Part shown: positions 19,067 to 28,000 of the stretch, one piece after another
How the letters are laid out: every line of letters begins with the position of its first letter
Position numbering within the stretch: position 1 is the first letter of the stretch
Assembly (NCBI RefSeq): GCF_000786695.1
Contig: NZ_CP009962.1
Span: 4,774,001-4,838,000, forward strand
Source of the DNA: Collimonas arenae
GTDB taxonomy: Bacteria > Pseudomonadota > Gammaproteobacteria > Burkholderiales > Burkholderiaceae_D
DNA length: 64,000 bases
Direction of reading: 5' to 3'
Notes under the pieces: model-generated
Database searches by the model: none
The model's input: the letters and a program-made list of their open reading frames with translations, nothing else
Told to the model about the DNA's origin: nothing
Position numbers and translations under genes: made by a program

Positions 19067-22000
19067 TTACCAGAGCTTGAAATCGACCCCGGCAGATACG
19101 CCCCAGGCGCTGCCGGTCGTACTGACGCCAACACCCCAGGTATTGTTGCCGCTGCGGTTTTTCGCGCGGAACTGCAACGCTAACGCGCCATAACCTTGGT
19201 AAGAACCAATGCCCACGCCAACCCGGCCTTCACCTGGCTCCAGCGCAGAAGTCACCGCGCCCGACATCGCCATGCTCATGGCGATGCCCGAGTAAGCAAT
19301 CCGTTGCACATTCCCGATCTGGTTCTGTACGTTATTCAGCTGGGACACATTCACGGCATCTGTCGGGTTGATACCTGGCGCAACATTGGTGATACGACGC
19401 TCGCTGCCGGCTGAGCCGACCGATACTGTATTTGCCTGGTCGGCCACCGAGTAGGCGCCCAATGCAACCGAATTGTTCGCCGTCGCTTGCGCACCGGCTC
19501 CCATCGCCACGGCATCGTTACCCGAAGCCAGGGCGTTATTACCAATCGCCACGGTAGGATCGCCAGTCGCCCTGGCGTTATAGCCAATCGCGACCGAACC
19601 GGCTTGCGACGCCAGAGCCCGGAAACCTACAGCGGTCGTATTGGTGTCGGTGGCCTGTGCGTTCGAACCTATTGCCGTCGCGCCATCCTTGGTCGCCTGC
19701 GCGCACAGGCCGGTACCGGTAGCGTCCACGCCACTCACGCTGCTGCAGGTCGCTGCCGTCACGTTGTTGATTGCCGTGCCGGAAGTGCCGCGTGTCTGAA
19801 CCGAGCCGTTGCTGTTGGCGCCGCCAATGGTCGTGCCGCCCAGCGTTCCCCCTGTCGCCGTCGCGTTCTTGGAAGCATCCACCAGCGAAGTAAGCGTCGT
19901 CGACAAGGACGTTGCGCCGTTCGTGATATTGCTCAATCCGCTCGAGAGCGAAGTCACCTGGCTCAAGCCGGTCGACAAAGAGGAAATGCCGCTCGAGGTC
20001 GATGAAGACAGAGACGTGACATTACCGTTGGTGATCGACAAGCCCGTCGACAAAGAATTGACGTTCGACGTGTTGCTCGACAGCCCCGTCGACAGCGAAT
20101 TGATACTGCTGGTGTTGGTGGGCAAGCCGGTCGAGGTTGAAGTCGACAAGGAGTTGACGTTGCTATTGGTGTTGCTCAGACCAGTCGACAACGAATTGAT
20201 GCCACTCTTCACCGTGCTCAATCCACTTGATACCGACGACGACAAAGACGACAACTGGCCGAAGTTAACCGCATCCGTTGTCTGCTTACCCGCTGCAACG
20301 TTAGTAAGAATGACTGGTGCAGTAGCGCCAGCGCCTCCTAACGTAACACTCGTGTGAGCAGGATTATCGTACTGAACTGAATTCGCAACTCCCGTTGACA
20401 ACATTGCCACGTTGCTGTTCGTTGTGCTCAACCCAGTGGACAGCGAAACGACGCCCGTCGACAGCGAAGTCACATTGCTGTTGGTGGTGCTTACGCCGGT
20501 TGATAACGAACCGATATTGCTGTTCGTGGTACTCAAGCCAGTCGACAGCGAGGTCACTGTACTGTTGGTGGTGCTCAGCCCCGTCGACAGCGAACCGATA
20601 TTGCTGGCATTGGTGCTGATGCCGGTCGAGGTCGAAGTCGACAGCGAAGTCACGTTGCTATTGGTCGTGCTCAGCCCGGTCGATAACGAACCGATATTGC
20701 TGGCGTTAGTGCTGATCCCGGTTGAGGTCGAAGTCGACAGCGAAGTCACGTTGCTGTTGGTCGTGCTCAAACCAGTCGACAACGAACCAATATTGCTGGC
20801 GTTAGTGCTGATCCCTGTTGATGTCGAAGTCGACAGCGACGTCACGTTGCTATTGGTGGTGCTCAAACCAGTCGACAGCGAACCGATATTGCTGGCGTTG
20901 GTGCTGATGCCGGTCGAAGTCGACGTCGACAGCGAGGTCACGTTGCTGTTGGTCGTGCTCAATCCGGTCGACAGCGAACCGATATTGCTGGCGTTGGTGC
21001 TGATGCCGGTCGAAGTCGATGTCGACAGCGATGTCACGTTACTGTTGGTGGTGCTCAGGCCGGTCGACAACGAACCGATGTTGCTGGCGCTGGTGCTGAT
21101 CCCTGTGGAAGTTGACGTCGACAGCGAGGTCACGTTGCTATTGGTGGTACTCAAGCCAGTCGACAGCGAACCGATGTTGCTGGCGTTGGTGCTGATCCCT
21201 GTCGATGTCGAAGTCGACAACGAGGTCACATTGCTATTGGTGGTACTCAAGCCAGTCGACAAGGAAGTGATGCCCGTCGAAGCAGAAGTCGACAACGAAG
21301 TCACATTACTATTGGTCGTGCTCAGGCCAGTCGACAAGGAAGTCACGTTGCTATTGGTCGTGCTCAAACCAGTCGACAGTGATGTGATACCGGTCGATGC
21401 CGAAGTCGACAAGGAAGTGACATTGCTATTGGTCGTGCTCAAGCCAGTGGACAGCGAGCCGATATTGCTAGCGTTGGTGCTGATCCCTGTCGAGGCGGAC
21501 GTCGACAGCGAGGTCACGTTGCTATTGGTCGTGCTCAGACCAGTCGACAACGAACCGATGTTGCTGGCGTTCGTGCTGATCCCTGTCGATGCTGAAGTCG
21601 ACAACGATGTCACATTGCTATTGGTGGTGCTCAAACCAGTCGACAGCGAACCAATGTTACTGGCATTCGTGCTGATCCCTGTCGACGCCGAAGTCGACAA
21701 CGACGTGACGTTGCTGTTGGTGGTGCTCAGGCCAGTCGACAACGAACCAATGTTGCTGGCGTTAGTGCTGATGCCGGTCGAAGTCGATGTCGACAGCGAT
21801 GTCACGTTACTGTTGGTGGTGCTCAGGCCAGTCGACAGCGAGGTAATACCAGTCGAGATCGAGGTCGACAATGACGCCACATTACTATTTGTTGCGCTTA
21901 AGCCAGTCGACAGCGAAGTAATACCGGTCGAGGCAGAAGTCGACAACGACGTCACATTGCTATTGGTGGTGCTCAAACCAGTCGACAACGAACCGATATT

Positions 22001-25000
22001 GCTGGCGTTGGTGCTGATCCCTGTCGAGGCTGAAGTCGACAACGACGTTACGCTGCTGTTGGTCGTGCTCAAGCCAGTTGACAACGAGCCGATATTGCTG
22101 GCATTGGTGCTGATCCCTGTCGATGTTGAGGTCGACAGCGATGTCACGTTGCTATTGGTGGTGCTCAAGCCAGTCGACAGCGAACCGATGTTGCTGGCGT
22201 TGGTGCTGATACCGGTCGAGGTCGAGGTCGACAACGAGGTCACATTGCTATTGGTGGTACTCAAGCCAGTCGACAAGGAAGTGATGCCCGTCGAAGCTGA
22301 CGTCGACAACGAAGTCACATTGCTATTAGTCGTGCTCAGGCCAGTCGACAGTGATGTGATACCGGTCGATGCCGAAGTCGACAAGGAAGTGACATTGCTA
22401 TTGGTCGTGCTCAGGCCGGTCGACAACGAACCGATGTTGCTGGCATTGGTGCCGATGCCCGTTGAAGTTGAAGTCGACAACGAAGCCACATTGCTATTGG
22501 TCGTGCTCAGACCCGTCGACAACGAGCCAATATTGCTGGCGTTGATGCTGATCCCTGTCGAGGTCGAGGTCGACAACGAGGTAATACCGGTCGACAACGA
22601 GGTCACGTTGCTATTGGTCGTGCTCAAGCCCGTCGACAACGAACCAATATTGCTGGCGTTGGTGCTGATTCCGGTCGAGGTCGACGTCGACAATGAAGTC
22701 ACATTGCTATTGGTCGTGCTCAGACCCGTCGACAACGAACCGATATTGCTGGCGTTGGTGCTGATGCCCGTTGAGGTCGATGTCGACAACGAGGCCACAT
22801 TGCTATTGGTGGTGCTCAAGCCAGTGGACAAGGAACCGATATTGCTGGCGTTGGTGCTGATCCCTGTTGATGTCGAAGTCGACAGCGAAGTCACATTGCT
22901 ATTGGTGGTGCTCAAGCCAGTGGACAGCGAACCGATGATGCTGGCGTTTGTGCTGATGCCAGTCGATGTTGATGTCGACAGCGAGGTCACGTTGCTATTG
23001 GTCGTGCTCAAGCCAGTCGACAACGAACCAATGTTGCTGGCGTTGGTGCTGATTCCGGTCGAGGTCGACGTCGACAATGAAGTCACATTGCTATTAGTCG
23101 TACTCACGCCAGTCGACAGCGAGGTGATACCGGTAGAAGTCGACGTCGACAGCGACGTCACATTGCTATTGGTGGCGCTCAAACCAGTCGACAACGAGGT
23201 GATACCAGTCGAGGTCGATGTCGACAGCGAGGTCACATTGCTGTTGGTCGTGCTCAAACCAGTCGACAGTGATGTGATACCGGTCGATGCCGAAGTCGAC
23301 AAGGAAGTGACATTGCTATTGGTCGTGCTCAGGCCGGTCGACAACGAACCGATGTTGCTGGCGTTGGTGCTGATCCCGGTCGACGTCGAAGTCGACAGCG
23401 AGGTCACGTTGCTGTTGGTTGTGCTCAAACCAGTCGACAACGAACCGATGTTGCTGGCGTTGGTGCTGATCCCTGTCGATGCTGAAGTCGACAACGATGT
23501 TACATTGCTATTGGTGGTGCTCAAGCCAGTCGACAACGAACCGATGTTGCTGGCGTTGGTGCTGACCCCTGTCGATGCTGAAGCCGACAACGATGTTACA
23601 TTGCTATTGGTGGTGCTCAAGCCAGTCGACAACGAACCGATGTTGCTGGCGTTGGTGCTGATACCAGTCGAGGTCGAAGTCGACAGCGAGGTCACGTTGC
23701 TGTTGGTCGTGCTCAGGCCGGTCGACAAGGAACCGATGTTGCTGGCGTTGGTGCTGATACCAGTCGAGGTCGAAGTCGACAGCGAGGTCACGTTGCTGTT
23801 GGTCGTGCTCAGGCCGGTCGACAAGGAACCGATGTTGCTGGCGTTGGTGCTGATCCCGGTCGACGTCGATGTCGACAGCGAGGTCACATTGCTGTTGGTC
23901 GTGCTCAGGCCGGTGGACAATGAACCGATGTTGCTGGCGTTGGTGCTGATGCCTGTCGAGGTCGAAGTCGACAACGACGACACATTGCTATAGGTGGTGC
24001 TCAAGCCAGTCGACAGCGAACCGATGTTGCTGGCGTTGGTGCTGATCCCTGTCGATGTCGAAGTCGACAACGAGGTCACATTGCTATTGGTGGTACTCAA
24101 GCCAGTCGACAGCGAACCGATGTTGCTGGCGTTGGTGCTGATCCCTGTCGATGTCGAAGTCGACAACGAGGTCACATTGCTATTGGTGGTACTCAAGCCA
24201 GTCGACAAGGAAGTGATGCCCGTCGAAGCAGAAGTCGACAACGAAGTCACATTACTATTGGTCGTGCTCAAACCAGTCGACAGTGATGTGATACCGGTCG
24301 ATGCCGAAGTCGACAAGGAAGTGACATTGCTATTGGTCGTGCTCAAGCCAGTGGACAGCGAGCCGATATTGCTGGCGTTGGTGCTGATCCCTGTCGAGGC
24401 GGACGTCGACAGCGAGGTCACGTTGCTATTGGTCGCGCTCAAACCAGTCGACAGCGAAGTGATGCCGGTCGAAGCTGACGTCGACAACGAAGTCACATTG
24501 CTATTAGTCGTGCTCAGGCCAGTCGACAACGAAGCGATGCCGGTCGAAGCCGATATCGACAACGAAGTCACATTGCTATTAGTCGTGCTCACGCCAGTCG
24601 ACAGCGAGGTGATACCGGTCGAAGTCGACGTCGACAGCGACGTCACATTGCTATTGGTGGCGCTCAAACCAGTCGACAACGAGGTGATACCAGTCGAGGT
24701 CGATGTCGACAGCGAGGTCACATTGCTGTTGGTCGTGCTCAAGCCGGTGGACAAGGAACCGATGTTGCTGGCGTTGGTGCTGATCCCGGTCGACGTCGAA
24801 GTCGACAGCGAGGTCACGTTGCTGTTGGTTGTGCTCAAACCAGTCGACAACGAACCAATATTGCTGGCGTTGGTGCTGATCCCCGTCGAGGTCGAAGTCG
24901 ACAACGATGTCACATTGCTGTTGATGGTGCTCAGACCCGTCGACAGCGAACCAATGTTGCTGGCGTTGGTGCTGATGCCGGTCGAGGTCGAAGTCGACAG

Positions 25001-28000
25001 CGAGGTCACATTGCTATTGGTCGTGCTCAGGCCTGTGGACAGCGAACCAATGTTGCTGGCGTTGGTGCTGATCCCTGTTGATGTCGAAGTCGACAGCGAG
25101 GTCACGTTGCTATTGGTCGTGCTCAGACCAGTCGACAACGAACCAATGTTGCTGGCGTTGGTGCTGATCCCTGTCGATGCTGAAGTCGACAACGAGGTCA
25201 CATTGCTATTGGTGGTGCTCAAACCAGTCGACAGCGAACCAATGTTGCTGGCGTTGGTGCTGATACCAGTCGATGTCGAGGTCGACAACGATGTCACATT
25301 GCTGTTGGTCGTGCTCAAGCCAGTTGACAACGAGCCGATATTGCTGGCATTGGTGCTGATCCCTGTCGATGTTGAGGTCGACAGCGATGTCACGTTGCTA
25401 TTGGTGGTGCTCAAGCCAGTCGACAGCGAACCGATGTTGCTGGCGTTGGTGCTGATACCGGTCGAGGTCGAGGTCGACAACGAGGTCACATTGCTATTGG
25501 TGGTACTCAAGCCAGTCGACAAGGAAGTGATGCCCGTCGAAGCTGACGTCGACAACGAAGTCACATTGCTATTAGTCGTGCTCAGGCCAGTCGACAGTGA
25601 TGTGATACCGGTCGATGCCGAAGTCGACAAGGAAGTGACATTGCTATTGGTCGTGCTCAGGCCGGTCGACAACGAACCAATGTCGCTGGCATTGGTGCTG
25701 ATGCCCGTTGAAGTTGAAGTCGACAACGAAGCCACATTGCTATTGGTCGTGCTCAGACCCGTCGACAACGAGCCAATATTGCTGGCGTTGATGCTGATCC
25801 CTGTCGAGGTCGAGGTCGACAACGAGGTAATACCGGTCGACAACGAGGTCACGTTGCTATTGGTCGTGCTCAAGCCCGTCGACAGCGAAGTGATGCCTGT
25901 CGAGGCAGATGTCGACAACGACGTCACATTGCTGTTGGTCGTACTCAAGCCGGTCGACAACGAACCGATATTGCTGGCGTTGGTGCTGATGCCCGTTGAG
26001 GTCGATGTCGACAGCGAGGCCACATTGCTATTGGTGGTGCTCAGGCCAGTGGACAAGGAACCGATATTGCTGGCGTTGGCGCTGATCCCTGTCGATGTCG
26101 ATGTCGACAACGAGGTCACGTTGCTATTGGTCGTGCTCAAGCCAGTCGACAACGAACCAATATTGCTGGCGTTGGTGCTGATTTCGGTCGAGGTCGACGT
26201 CGACAATGAAGTCACATTGCTGTTGGTCGTGCTCAAACCAGTCGACAGCGAGCCAATATTGCTGGCGTTGGTGCTGATCCCTGTCGAAGTTGAAGTCGAG
26301 AGCGACGTCACGTTGCTGTTCGTTGTGCTTAAACCAGTCGACAGCGAAGTGATGCCGGTCGAAGCTGACGTCGACAACGAAGTCACATTGCTATTAGTCG
26401 TGCTCAGGCCAGTCGACAGCGAAGTGATGCCTGTCGAAGCTGATGTCGACAAGGAAGTCACATTGCTGTTGGTCGTACTCAGGCCAGTAGACAACGAGGT
26501 GACCCCGGTCGAAGTTGAAGTCGAGAGCGACGTCACGTTGCTATTGGTCGTGCTCAAGCCGGTCGACAGCGAAGTGATGCCGGTCGAGGCCGAGGTCGAC
26601 AACGAAGTCACATTGCTATTAGTCGTGCTCACGCCAGTCGACAGCGAGGTGATACCGGTAGAAGTCGACGTCGACAGCGACGTCACATTGCTATTGGTGG
26701 CGCTCAAACCAGTCGACAACGAGGTGATACCAGTCGAGGTCGATGTCGACAGCGAGGTCACGTTGCTGTTGGTCGTGCTCAAGCCGGTGGACAAGGAACC
26801 GATATTGCTGACGTTGGTGCTGATGCCGGTCGATGCCGAAGTCGACAACGATGTCACGTTGCTATTGGTCGTGTTCAAACCAGTCGACAGCGAGCCAATA
26901 TTGCTGGCGTTGGCGCTGATCCCTGTTGATGTCGAAGTCGACAACGACGTGACGTTGCTGTTGGTGGTGCTCAGGCCAGTGGACAGCGAGCCAATGTTGC
27001 TGGCGTTTGTGCTGATGCCGGTTGATGTCGACGTCGACAACGAAGCCACGTTGCTATTGGTGGTGCTCAAGCCAGTGGACAACGAACCAATGTTGCTGGC
27101 GTTGGTACTGATCCCTGTCGAGGCTGAAGTCGACAGCGACGTCACATTGCTATTGGTCGTGCTCAGGCCAGTCGACAGCGAGGTGATACCGGTCGACGCC
27201 GAAGTCGACAAGGAAGTCACGTTGCTATTGGTCGTGCTCAAACCAGTCGACAGTGATGTGATACCGGTCGATGCCGAAGTCGACAAGGAAGTGACATTGC
27301 TATTGGTCGTGCTCAAGCCGGTGGACAGCGAACCGATGTTGCTGGCGTTGGTGTTGATGCCGATCGAGGTTGAAGTCGACAGCGAAGTCACGTTGCTGTT
27401 GGTGGTGCTCAAGCCAGTGGACAACGAACCAATATTGCTGGCGTTCGTGCTGATACCGGTCGATGTTGACGTCGACAGCGAGGTCACATTGCTGTTGGTC
27501 GTGCTCAAGCCAGTGGACAACGAACCGATGTTGCTGGCGTTCGTGCTGATGCCCGTCGAGGTCGACGTCGACAACGAAGTCACGTTGCTGTTTGTCGTGC
27601 TCAGGCCAGTCGACAACGAACCGATGTTGCTGGCGTTGGTACTGATGCCGGTCGAGGTCGAAGTCGACAGCGAAGTCACATTGCTGTTGGTGGTGCTCAG
27701 GCCGGTCGACAACGAACCGATGTTGCTGGCGTTGGTACTGATGCCGGTCGATGTTGACGTCGACAGCGAGGTCACATTGCTGTTGGTCGTGCTCAAGCCA
27801 GTGGACAACGAACCGATGTTGCTGGCGTTCGTGCTGATGCCCGTCGAGGTCGACATCGACAACGAAGTCACGTTGCTGTTTGTCGTGCTCAGGCCAGTCG
27901 ACAACGAACCAATATTGCTGGCGTTGGTGCTGATGCCGGTCGATGCCGAAGTCGACAGCGAGGTCACATTGCTGTTGGTCGTGCTCAAGCCAGTCGACAA

